A stretch of DNA of 64,000 nucleotides from Marinobacterium rhizophilum (GTDB taxonomy: Bacteria; Pseudomonadota; Gammaproteobacteria; Pseudomonadales; Balneatricaceae), in NCBI RefSeq assembly GCF_024397915.1, contig NZ_CP073347.1:186001-250000 (forward strand), read 5' to 3'. Below the pieces are notes generated by a model that was not told where the DNA came from, made no database searches, and saw nothing but the letters and a program-made list of their open reading frames with translations. The translations under genes and the position numbers were made by a program. This document shows, piece after piece, positions 52,619-60,461 of the stretch (its first letter is position 1; each line of letters starts with the position of its first letter).

Positions 52619-53551
52619 TCAACTGACCGACTGGCCACTGAGCTCGTGGATGACGTTCAAGAAGAGCGCGGTGGGTCTGTTCGGCTGTGCGCTTTTCTTG
52701 GTAATGGCTGCGATCCCGAGGGTGTAGAAGCGGTCATCACCCCCGAGCCGCTTCAGCTGCCCGCTCTGTACATAGGGCTCGGCATAAGCTTCCGGTAGGA
52801 AGGCGATGAACTTGCCGGACAAAATCATCGCAAGTCGGGTTTCGTAGAAGTAGGCCGTCGCCTTCAGGCTCATGGCGCAAAGCTGTTGACTAGCCTCCTC
52901 GTGGAGCTTCAGACCTGGCTGTATAGCCGTCAAACCGTCAATCATTTCATCGGTGAGCTCGTCATCGGTCAGCCCCAACAGGGGATGAGTCTGGCTACAA
53001 TAGAGCCGGCAGATATCGCTGTACAGAGGGATATAGTTCAGGCCGTCAAGCCTGCGGTGATAGGGGGTCAGACCCACATTAGCTTCATCGTTCAACACTA
53101 TGCGTTCGATATTGGCCATCGCGGCGACTTCGCTGTGCAGCGTCATATCCGGTGCCAGGTCGCAGAAGCGGCTGATCATTTCCGGGAATCGGCAGCGGGG
53201 GTCCAGGCTGATGCCATCGCTGACTACGATGCGCAGTTCCCCTGCCGGGTTGTGACTCATCTCATTGGCAACATCGCGGAACTGCTCGAGAGAATCGAGC
53301 AGTTTGTTGGTCATTTCGTAGATCACCTGCCCCTCTTGGGTCAACGCAAAACCGCCGCGCCCGCGTCGGCATAGTGTCAGATTAAGACGCGCTTCAAGAT
53401 TGGAGATATGGATGCTGACCGTCGAGCGACTGATGTTGAGCTCAGTTTCGGCGGCGGAAAAACCACCGTTGTCGACCACTGCCTTGAATATCCGCAGCTG
53501 TTTAATTTCAAAGTCGCCGACCTGCCCGAGTGAGTAGTTCTTCTGACTCAT
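52619..53551 (-). CDS. LysR-family transcriptional regulator
   Basis: 310 aa, ATG 53551. N-terminal HTH: EIKQLRIFKAVVDNGGFSAA, then ISRSTVSIHISNLEARLNLT; the rest is the substrate-binding domain. It is divergent from the semialdehyde dehydrogenase gene at 53690 with 138 nt between, the usual layout for a LysR regulator and its target. The inducer may be the omega-amino acid or semialdehyde; not shown by sequence. Confidence 0.82.
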   Translation of the reverse strand: MSQKNYSLGQVGDFEIKQLRIFKAVVDNGGFSAAETELNISRSTVSIHISNLEARLNLTLCRRGRGGFALTQEGQVIYEMTNKLLDSLEQFRDVANEMSHNPAGELRIVVSDGISLDPRCRFPEMISRFCDLAPDMTLHSEVAAMANIERIVLNDEANVGLTPYHRRLDGLNYIPLYSDICRLYCSQTHPLLGLTDDELTDEMIDGLTAIQPGLKLHEEASQQLCAMSLKATAYFYETRLAMILSGKFIAFLPEAYAEPYVQSGQLKRLGGDDRFYTLGIAAITKKSAQPNRPTALFLNVIHELSGQSVS

Positions 53552-53689
53552 GAGTTACTTTTTAAAACTAAACATTAAGAGACCATCATCTGTTGTGTTG
53601 CTGGCGATTGCTAGTATTGGGCGAATGACAGGGTGCATATATTAACGATGCGCAAAAATTCATGTTAAGCGACTTCGGATAGCATAACA

Positions 53690-55138
53690 ATGCATTACAG
53701 CAATCTGAAACGAGAAGCGGCCTATATTAACGGTGCCTGGGTAACGGCGGACGACGGTGCAGTCATGGCGGTGATTAACCCGGCAGACGGTAAGCTCATC
53801 GCTAACGTACCGGATCTGGGCGTCGCGTCGGCCCGAGCGGCAATTGACGCGGCTAATGTGGCCTTTGCTAGTTGGAAACATACCACTGCCAGTGCCCGGG
53901 CGGCGTTGCTAAGGCGTTGGCATGGCCTGATCGTCGAGCACGTTGATGAACTGGCCCGGCTGCTGACGCTAGAGCAAGGTAAACCGCTGCGCGAAGCTAA
54001 GGGCGAGGTTCTCTCGGCCGCCTCATTCTTCGAGTGGTATGCCGAAGAGGCCAAACGGACTTATGGTGAGAACATTCCGTCCAATAGCCCTCGCACCCGC
54101 TTGTTGACGATCAAGCAGCCGATTGGAGTAGTCGCGGCAATCACCCCCTGGAACTTCCCAATCTCGATGATTGCCCGCAAGGCGGCGCCGGCCATCGCCG
54201 CCGGCTGTACCATTGTCATCAAGCCCGCGGAAGATACACCACTCTGTGCCTTGGCGTTGGCGGCGCTGGCGGAAGAGGCGGGCATCCCGGCGGGCGTGAT
54301 CAACGTCGTCACGACTGCGCGCCCGGTCGACGTTGGACGGGAGCTCTGTACCCATCCGGTTGTGCGTAAGGTTTCGTTCACCGGTTCGACCCCTGTAGGC
54401 AAGGTCATCCTCGGTTTGGCGGCGCAAACGGTCAAGAAGGCCTCAATGGAGCTCGGCGGTAATGCACCCTTTATCGTGTTTGATGATGCCGATCTGGAGT
54501 CGGCAGTCGCCGGTGCCCTGGTGTCCAAATACCGCAATGCCGGCCAGACCTGTATTTGCACCAACCGGATCTATGTGCAGTCCGGACTATATGAGCGCTT
54601 TGTCGCCCGTTATAAGCAGGAAGTGGAAAAGCTTCGCCTTGGTGCCGGCAGCGATGATAGTACCGATATCGGCCCGTTGATCAACGACTCGGCGGTGGCC
54701 AAAATCGATGGCTTGGTGCGCCAGGCGTTGGAACAGGGGGCTGTGCTGAACAGTGGCGGTCACCCAGCATTGCAGGGACCGCGTTTTTATCAGCCCACAC
54801 TACTGACGGATGTGGACGAATCGATGGAAATCGCTCATGCCGAGCTATTCGGTCCGGTGTCCACGGTATTTCGTTTTGACAGCGAAGAGGAGGTGATCGC
54901 ACGCGCTAATGCCACTCCCTACGGCCTAGCGGCCTATGTCTACAGTCGCGATATAGGGCGCGTCTGGCGGGTATCCGAAGGGCTGGAGTTCGGTATGGTG
55001 GGGGTCAATGAAGGCATGATTTCCAATGAGCTAACTCCTTTCGGTGGCGTTAAGGAATCCGGACTCGGACGTGAGGGCTCACGTCACGGGATTGATGACT
55101 ATTTAGAGCTGAAATATATCTGCATGGGCGGCATCTGA
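53690..55138 (+). CDS. Succinate/glutarate semialdehyde dehydrogenase (GabD/DavD-like)
   Basis: 482 aa, ATG 53690 with no clear ribosome site. Aldehyde dehydrogenase motifs: ITPWNFPISMIARK, FTGSTPVGK, catalytic Glu in MELGGNAPF and catalytic Cys in NAGQTCICTN; C-terminal PFGGVKESGLGREGS. The motifs around CICTNR are typical of GabD/DavD. It oxidises succinate or glutarate semialdehyde with NAD(P)+. With the aminotransferase downstream and CsiD/LhgO nearby, glutarate semialdehyde is favoured. Confidence 0.83.
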   Translation: MHYSNLKREAAYINGAWVTADDGAVMAVINPADGKLIANVPDLGVASARAAIDAANVAFASWKHTTASARAALLRRWHGLIVEHVDELARLLTLEQGKPLREAKGEVLSAASFFEWYAEEAKRTYGENIPSNSPRTRLLTIKQPIGVVAAITPWNFPISMIARKAAPAIAAGCTIVIKPAEDTPLCALALAALAEEAGIPAGVINVVTTARPVDVGRELCTHPVVRKVSFTGSTPVGKVILGLAAQTVKKASMELGGNAPFIVFDDADLESAVAGALVSKYRNAGQTCICTNRIYVQSGLYERFVARYKQEVEKLRLGAGSDDSTDIGPLINDSAVAKIDGLVRQALEQGAVLNSGGHPALQGPRFYQPTLLTDVDESMEIAHAELFGPVSTVFRFDSEEEVIARANATPYGLAAYVYSRDIGRVWRVSEGLEFGMVGVNEGMISNELTPFGGVKESGLGREGSRHGIDDYLELKYICMGGI

Positions 55139-55278
55139 CTTTTTGTGGACGCTGGTTGGGAATTGATTTAATAGCGGCAAAACCTTAGTTGGCGATGCGT
55201 TATTTTTCATTTTATTCAGTTGGCATAGCGTTCAGGTTATGTCTGTTCCTTTTGATCACTCTATTCGGGGTTTTTTAG

Positions 55279-56595
55279 ATGAAAAAGTATAAAAGCCTAG
55301 ACGCTTTTTGGATGCCCTTTACGTCGAACCGGTCTTTTAAAGCGAAGCCGCGTATTATCGAAAAAACAGAGGGCGTTTACTGTTATACAGATGAAGGGCG
55401 CCAGATCCTGGATGCGACCGCCGGCCTTTGGTGTGTCAACGCCGGTCATAGCCGCACCGAAATCGCCGAGGCAATTGGCCGCCAGGCGCTTGAGCTTGAT
55501 TACACCTCGCCGTTCAGTTTTGGGCATGATATCGGTTTTGAGTTTGCCGAGCGTCTGATTCAGCATACGCCGGGAAACCTGAACAAGGTCTTTTTTGCCA
55601 ACTCAGGTTCCGAGGCTGTTGAAAGCGCACTGAAAATTGCGCTGGCCTACCAGGTGGCCCGCGGTAAGGCTGGCAAGTATAAGCTGATTGGCCGGGAATT
55701 GGCGTACCACGGGGTTAACTTTGGCGGCATATCGGTCGGGGGACTGACGGCGAATCGCAAGGGATTCGGGCCTCTGCTGCCGGTCGATCATCTGCCACAT
55801 ACGCTGGATTTGACCCGGAATGCCTTCAGCAAGGGATTGCCGGCGCACGAGCTGGAAAAAGCCGATGCGCTGGAGGAGCTGATCCGGTTGCACGATGCCA
55901 GTAGTATCGCTGCGGTGATAGTGGAACCGATTAGCGGTGCAGGTGGCGTTATCCTGCCGCCGGCCGGCTACCTGAAACGGCTGCGCGAACTTTGTACGCA
56001 GCACGATATCCTGCTGATTTTTGATGAGGTTATCACGGGCTGGGGTCGACTGGGATCCGCCTTTGCAGCCACCGAATTCGACGTGGTGCCCGACATGATC
56101 GTCTCGGCCAAGGGCATCACCAACGGTATCGTGCCGCTGGGCGCCGTGTTCGTCGACGATGCCATTCACGACCGCATCATGGAAAGTGCACCCGCTGGCG
56201 CCGTCGAGTTCTATCACGGCTACACCTACTCGGGTAACCCGGTCGCCTGTGCGGCGGGGCTTGCCACCCTTGATATCTACGAGCGTGAAGGTCTGTTAAC
56301 GCGAGCCTCGGGCGAGATTGGTCAGTACTGGCAGCAGTCGCTGCATTCGTTGCGGGATATTGAGCAGGTGGTGGATGTGCGCAACTACGGCCTGATCGGT
56401 GCAGTACAGTTTGCGGAAGGGGCCTTCGGCGACAAGCCGGTCGGCGCGGCCTTCCAGGGCGCCTGCTACGACAACGGCGTAATGATTCGGGCGGTGGGCA
56501 ACAGTATCGCTTTCTCGCCGCCGTTGACCATCGAGAAACAGCATATCGATCAGTTGGTGGAGGCGATCCGTAAGACCGCCGCCGAACTGTTCTGA
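55279..56595 (+). CDS. Omega-amino acid:pyruvate aminotransferase (class III, PLP)
   Basis: 438 aa, ATG 55279. Class III motifs: NSGSEAVESALKIALAYQVA, FDEVITGWGRLG (Asp for pyridine N) and SAKGITNGIVPLGAVF (PLP lysine in AKG). MPFTSNRSFKAKPRIIEK and ATAGLWCVNAGHSRTEI at the N terminus match the beta-alanine:pyruvate transaminase branch. Members accept beta-alanine, 4-aminobutyrate, 5-aminovalerate and 6-aminocaproate. It makes the semialdehyde used by the dehydrogenase at 53690. Confidence 0.85.
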   Translation: MKKYKSLDAFWMPFTSNRSFKAKPRIIEKTEGVYCYTDEGRQILDATAGLWCVNAGHSRTEIAEAIGRQALELDYTSPFSFGHDIGFEFAERLIQHTPGNLNKVFFANSGSEAVESALKIALAYQVARGKAGKYKLIGRELAYHGVNFGGISVGGLTANRKGFGPLLPVDHLPHTLDLTRNAFSKGLPAHELEKADALEELIRLHDASSIAAVIVEPISGAGGVILPPAGYLKRLRELCTQHDILLIFDEVITGWGRLGSAFAATEFDVVPDMIVSAKGITNGIVPLGAVFVDDAIHDRIMESAPAGAVEFYHGYTYSGNPVACAAGLATLDIYEREGLLTRASGEIGQYWQQSLHSLRDIEQVVDVRNYGLIGAVQFAEGAFGDKPVGAAFQGACYDNGVMIRAVGNSIAFSPPLTIEKQHIDQLVEAIRKTAAELF

Positions 56596-56674
56596 GCCGG
56601 AAAGTTGCACTACGAAGTGTATGAAGAAGAGATGAAAGAAAAGTAACAAGGGGTTGATTAATACTTCTTTCTTA

Positions 56675-56701
56675 GCGCAGAAGAAAATGCTTCTTCTGCG
56701 C
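56675..56701. terminator. Strong hairpin after aminotransferase gene
   Basis: GCGCAGAAGAA-AATGC-TTCTTCTGCGC, a perfect 11-bp stem 80 nt past the stop codon. No T-run follows on either strand, so it may be a terminator of weak class or part of the repeat-rich spacer 56596-57073, which otherwise contains repeat copy 3 and AT-rich DNA. Confidence 0.45.
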
Positions 56702-56741
56702 AGTAGGTCGGTGGTGGGTCTGCCCCAGAGTTATAAACCAA

Positions 56742-56895
56742 TTATTAACCTGGCTGGAAAATAAATCCCCCCTGTTTTCCAGTCACCCCATAAAATAGGC
56801 GAAAGTGCGTGGATATGCTGGTTTTCGTGGGGTTCGCATTGGCCTGCGGCCAATGATTAAACATCCCTATTTCATGTATTAACCCGCCGGGCTAA
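56742..56895 (+). repeat. Multi-hairpin dispersed repeat, copy 3
   Basis: Same order as copy 2: ATTATTAACC; CTGGAAAA with TTTTCCAG; CCCCATAAAATAGGC with GCTGGTTTTCGTGGGG around GTGCGTGGAT; a perfect CATTGGCC-TGC-GGCCAATG hairpin; and TTAACCCGCCGGGCTAA. AT-rich DNA without a gene follows to 57073. Confidence 0.78.
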
Positions 56896-57073
56896 TAAAG
56901 CAGGAAAGTTTGGAATATAAATAATATAGGAATAATTATTTGTAGTTTTACTTGTGGTTTGTCGCAAGGATATTGACTTGGTTCTTGATGCCTGATTCAT
57001 AACGGCGCTTTTGAAGCACGAAATTTTTATGTGTAAACTTCGATATGCCCGGTCAACATCTAGGTCGTTTTGA

Positions 57074-57190
57074 TCAGAGGCGCTCGAATATCACCGCGAT
57101 CCCCTGACCGCCACCGATGCACAGGGTCACCAGGGCATGTTTTCCGCTGGTGCGGTGCAGCTCGTAGATCGCTTTGGTGGCGATGGAAAG
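57074..57190 (-). pseudogene. 3'-terminal fragment of a thiolase gene
   Basis: The minus-strand frame encodes IATKAIYELHRTSGKHALVT, LCIGGGQGIAVIFERL and a TGA stop. This parallels the end of the intact thiolase at 57275 (IATKAIYELHRSNGKYALVT...). Homology stops near 57190, and 85 nt of unrelated sequence separates it from the intact gene. Confidence 0.82.
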
Positions 57191-57274
57191 GGTGAGCGGT
57201 CGGAACAACGGATGGGTAGAGTCGCAGGGCTCCGGCAGAATTTCATAATCTGCAAGAGCCCGGTTGTCAGGATC

Positions 57275-58465
57275 TCAATTGCACCAGAGCCGCTCGAAAA
57301 TCACCGCGATCCCCTGGCCTCCGCCGATGCACATGGTGACCAGGGCGTACTTGCCGTTGCTGCGGTGCAGCTCGTAGATCGCCTTGGTGGCGATAAAGGC
57401 ACCCGAACAGCCGATGGGATGGCCCAGCGCAATGGCGCCGCCGTTGGGGTTGGTCTTGGCCGGGTCCAGTTCCAGCCCTTTGGCCACGGCCAGGGCCTGG
57501 GCGGCGAAGGCTTCGTTGGATTCGATCACATCCATCTGGCTGAGGGCCAGGCCGGCCTTTTTCAGCGCCAGCAGGGACGCCGGAATCGGGCCTTCCCCCA
57601 TGATGTGGTTTGGCACACCGGCCACGGCGTAGGACACCAGCCGGGCCAGCGGGGCCTGGCCGGCTTTGGCGGCGGCCTCGGCGTTGGCCAGCACCATGAA
57701 GGCGGCGCCATCGTTGAGGCCTGAGGCATTGCCGGCGGTGACGCTGCCGTCCTTCTTGAACGCCGGGCGCATTTTGGCCAGGGTATCCATACTGGTGCCG
57801 GGCTTGACGTGCTCGTCGCTCTCGAAGCTGATGTCGCCCTTGCGGGTCTTCAGAATGATCGGCGTGATCTGGGATTTAAAGCGGCCTTCCTCGATGGCCA
57901 GTGCCGCCCGGCGGTGGGATTCCACGGCCACAGCATCCTGGTCTTCACGGCTCAGGTTCCATTTTTCCGCCAGGTTTTCGGCGGTAATGCCCATATGACC
58001 GACGCCGAAGGGGTCGTTAAGGGTCGCCACCATCATGTCGATCATGGCTGTATCGCCCATGCGGGCGCCGGAGCGCATGGCCGGCGACAGGTAGCCTGCG
58101 CGGGACATGACTTCCACGCCGCCGCCGATGCCGTAGTCGCAGTCACCCAGCATGATCGACTGGGCGGTGGAGACGATGGCCTGCAGGCCCGAGCTGCACA
58201 GGCGGTTCACCGCCATGGCGACGGATTCCATCGGCAGGCCGGCCTGGATCGAAGCGACTCGGGCCACATAGGCAAAGCGCGAGTCGGTGGGAATGCAGTG
58301 GCCCGCGGTCACATAGTTGATCTGCTGCGGGTCCACTTGGGAGCGATCCACCGCGGCCTTCATTACCTGGCCTGCCAGTTCCGCAGGCTCGATCTGGCTG
58401 AGGCCGCCACCAAAGGTGCCAATGCCGGAACGGGTCGCGCTCAAAACAACGACATTATGAATCAT
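57275..58465 (-). CDS. Acetyl-CoA acyltransferase (thiolase), FadA5/Skt-like
   Basis: 396 aa from ATG 58465 (GGAG upstream; an upstream extension of 36 codons has no site). The nucleophilic Cys is in AVNRLCSSGLQAIV, the His in GGAIALGHPIGCSGA, and the second Cys in MCIGGGQG. It cleaves 3-ketoacyl-CoA, releasing acetyl-CoA; in steroid degradation this shortens the C24 or C27 side chain. Weak and fair regulon dyads lie in the divergent promoter region 58466-58802, tying this gene to the steroid cluster 20 kb away. Confidence 0.87.
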   Translation of the reverse strand: MIHNVVVLSATRSGIGTFGGGLSQIEPAELAGQVMKAAVDRSQVDPQQINYVTAGHCIPTDSRFAYVARVASIQAGLPMESVAMAVNRLCSSGLQAIVSTAQSIMLGDCDYGIGGGVEVMSRAGYLSPAMRSGARMGDTAMIDMMVATLNDPFGVGHMGITAENLAEKWNLSREDQDAVAVESHRRAALAIEEGRFKSQITPIILKTRKGDISFESDEHVKPGTSMDTLAKMRPAFKKDGSVTAGNASGLNDGAAFMVLANAEAAAKAGQAPLARLVSYAVAGVPNHIMGEGPIPASLLALKKAGLALSQMDVIESNEAFAAQALAVAKGLELDPAKTNPNGGAIALGHPIGCSGAFIATKAIYELHRSNGKYALVTMCIGGGQGIAVIFERLWCN

Positions 58466-58570
58466 GGTTCGAATCTCCGTAGTCAGTTGGCAGGGCTGGC
58501 ACTGCAGGCGCCTGGCAGTTGCAAAGCAAGCCCTGCATTGGTGGAGGTTCGCAGCTTTGAATGGCTCTGA

Positions 58571-58589
58571 CATCGTCCATCTGTTCAGT
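58571..58589 (+). promoter_or_regulatory. Weak candidate regulon half-site for thiolase
   Basis: CATCGTC-CATCTG-TTCAGT: left arm exact, right arm not conserved. It lies 106 nt upstream of the thiolase start. No good -10 was found at the expected spacing. Confidence 0.25.
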
Positions 58590-58693
58590 CAGTTTGGTGC
58601 CTGGGTTCGGGTGAACAAATCGCTGGGTCTAGCTGTTCGTGCCGGCCTTTTATCCGACCTCTGGCATTGGCCTGCGCTGTCACTCTGACCAGC

Positions 58694-58713
58694 TAGTCCG
58701 AACGCGGGATGTC
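58694..58713 (-). promoter_or_regulatory. Candidate regulon operator for MFS gene
   Basis: TAGTC-CGAACG-CGGGATGTC on the plus strand: the GACTA arm is exact and the CATCGTC arm reads CATCCCG. TAGAAT (58731-58736), a good -10 box, lies 30 nt from the centre. The rest of 58466-58802 shows nothing else. Confidence 0.42.
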
Positions 58714-58802
58714 GCTATATTCCGTCTCCGTAGAATGATTCCCAGTACCCGCTCGCCGGGCGTGCCAGATATTTCGATGATTCCGACAGCCGGAGAATAA
58801 CA

Positions 58803-59996
58803 ATGACAATGACGGGTCGACAGACACTGACGCTGATGCTCGCGGCGAGTTTCGCGTCCACCATCGGCGGGCTGCCGTTCAACTCGCTGCCCATTCTGCT
58901 GGGCGCCCTGACCGACAGTTTCGGCTTTAGCGCCCAGCAGGCCGGCTTTCTCGGCTCCGCCTGCTTTGCCGGGTTTTTTCTTGGAACACTGGCGGCGGTG
59001 TTTGTCGTCGACCGGGTGTCCTGGCGCCTGCTGACGGTGTTCGCGGCCGTGGCTGCCTCTGCGGCGCTGTTGCTGTCATCCCGCCTGCCGGCAGCAGCGC
59101 AGCTGCCGCTCTGGGCGCTGATCGGCTTTTTTGCTGCGCTCATGACCTGCCTGGGGCTGCGCATCATGGGTGAAATGGCCAACAAGGAGCGGGCGCTGGG
59201 GCTGCGCCAGGGCATCGAGCTGAGCATCACGGCACTGGTGCTTTTCATCCTGCCGGCCTTCGTGATTGCCCAGTACCAGTACACCGGCGCGGCAATAACG
59301 CTGAGCCTGATCATCCTGCTGCTCAGTCTCAGTGCCCTGGTGCTGCCGCGGCGCAGCCGGGTGACCGCGCAGGCGCCGCAACTGTCCCTGGCGCAGCAGC
59401 TGAAACTGCCGGCGATTGCCTGGGGCGGGCTGTTCGTGTTTTTCCTGTTTCTCGTGGGCCAGATTGGGCTCTGGGCCTTTCTGGAGCGTATGGGGCGCGC
59501 GCTGGAACTGCAGCCGGCCGAGCTTGGTACCGTGTTCGCGGTGCTGAAACTGCTCGGCGGCGCTGCGGCCCTGGTGATTGCCATCGTTGGCGATCGTCTG
59601 GGACTGCGTCTGCCCCAGCTGGTGGTGTTCGGCGTGATCTGTATCGGACTGCTGCTGCTGTACCGCGCCGATGGCTTTCTGTCTTATGCCTTTGGAGCCT
59701 GGGTATGGGAAGTCGGCTTCACCTGGGGATGCGTCTTTCAGACGGCGATGATCGCCCGGCTCGATCCAAGGGGGCGCGCCATCATGCTGATTCCGGCGGC
59801 CTTTGCGGCCAGTTCCATGGTGGGGCCGGCGCTGGCCGGTAACCTGGTTGCAGGCGGCTTTGAGTCCCTGCTGTTGCTGGCGCTGGTATCCGCCGCGGTC
59901 GGCGCAGCCGTGTTTGGCCTCTATCTTGGGCGCCGGGCGATTCAAGATGCCCCGCAGCAAACGGTTGCCGCCGTCCCTGCTGCTGAGCTTTCCTGA
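58803..59996 (+). CDS. MFS transporter
   Basis: 397 aa, ATG 58803 after CGGAGAATAACA. Twelve hydrophobic segments, beginning TLTLMLAASFASTIGGLPFN. It lacks the spinster-type motif of the first MFS gene, so it is a different subfamily. Divergent from the thiolase and behind a candidate regulon site, it may carry a steroid, an intermediate or an aromatic acid. The substrate is unknown. Confidence 0.78.
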   Translation: MTMTGRQTLTLMLAASFASTIGGLPFNSLPILLGALTDSFGFSAQQAGFLGSACFAGFFLGTLAAVFVVDRVSWRLLTVFAAVAASAALLLSSRLPAAAQLPLWALIGFFAALMTCLGLRIMGEMANKERALGLRQGIELSITALVLFILPAFVIAQYQYTGAAITLSLIILLLSLSALVLPRRSRVTAQAPQLSLAQQLKLPAIAWGGLFVFFLFLVGQIGLWAFLERMGRALELQPAELGTVFAVLKLLGGAAALVIAIVGDRLGLRLPQLVVFGVICIGLLLLYRADGFLSYAFGAWVWEVGFTWGCVFQTAMIARLDPRGRAIMLIPAAFAASSMVGPALAGNLVAGGFESLLLLALVSAAVGAAVFGLYLGRRAIQDAPQQTVAAVPAAELS

Positions 59997-60089
59997 ACAG
60001 TCATGCCATCGCGACGATATCTCTGATTAAGCGATACGCTATATATCCGTTATCACTCTGTAATCTGATCACGTCGCCTATGTGGGGGT

Positions 60090-60379
60090 TATAGAGCTTT
60101 CAGGTCCCGCTATGCGGGAGGAGGAGAGTCCAGAAGGGGTGTTTTGCAGCAGCGGATGGAGCGCTAGCGCCTTGCTGGCATTGCTCCTAGACATCATGAA
60201 TTGACCTGCCCAGCCTCGAACGCGTGGATTACGCTGAAGAGGTTGACCCATCAAACGCAGAGCCATAATTGAGGTTGGCAGGCATGGACAACTTTAGCAA
60301 ATACATCGGGCTGGACACACACAAAGACACCATAGCGGGCTGGGTGCCGGGATGGCCAAAGTTTGGGTGCGCGTGCTAG
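60090..60379 (+). mobile_element. Left-end fragment of an IS110-family element
   Basis: About 190 nt of non-coding DNA with hairpins (TCCCGC-TAT-GCGGGA at 60105-60119; palindrome GCGCTAGCGC at 60161-60170) precede the truncated transposase at 60284. In IS110-family elements this upstream segment encodes the bridge RNA. The left boundary is approximate, and 59997-60089 shows nothing I can name. Confidence 0.5.
60284..60379 (+). pseudogene. IS110 transposase, N-terminal 31 codons
   Basis: ATG 60284 follows GAGGTTGGCAGGC. The product MDNFSKYIGLDTHKDTIAGW carries the DEDD-domain start IGLDxHKDTIA of IS110 transposases and hits a TAG at 60377. The remaining roughly 300 residues are absent. Confidence 0.8.
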
Positions 60380-60438
60380 GCGATCTCGAGTCCCGGGCGC
60401 CTTAAAGTTGCATTTTGATACTGGAGCGTTGATAGTCT

Positions 60439-60458
60439 CGTGAAATAATTTTTTCACG
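60439..60458. promoter_or_regulatory. Palindrome CGTGAAA-N6-TTTCACG before rpiR-type gene
   Basis: Perfect 7-bp inverted arms end 3 nt before the regulator start codon. A plausible autoregulatory operator for the RpiR-type protein. A related GAAA/TTTC-rich palindrome occurs at 61460. Confidence 0.45.
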
Positions 60459-60461
60459 GTG

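Noticed and set aside
37864..56895. Repeated hairpin DNA considered as CRISPR
   Set aside because: The three copies are about 155 bp long and many kb apart, with no short direct repeats or regular spacers.
57137..57724. 195-codon plus-strand frame
   Set aside because: Antisense to the thiolase, whose catalytic motifs are intact on the other strand.
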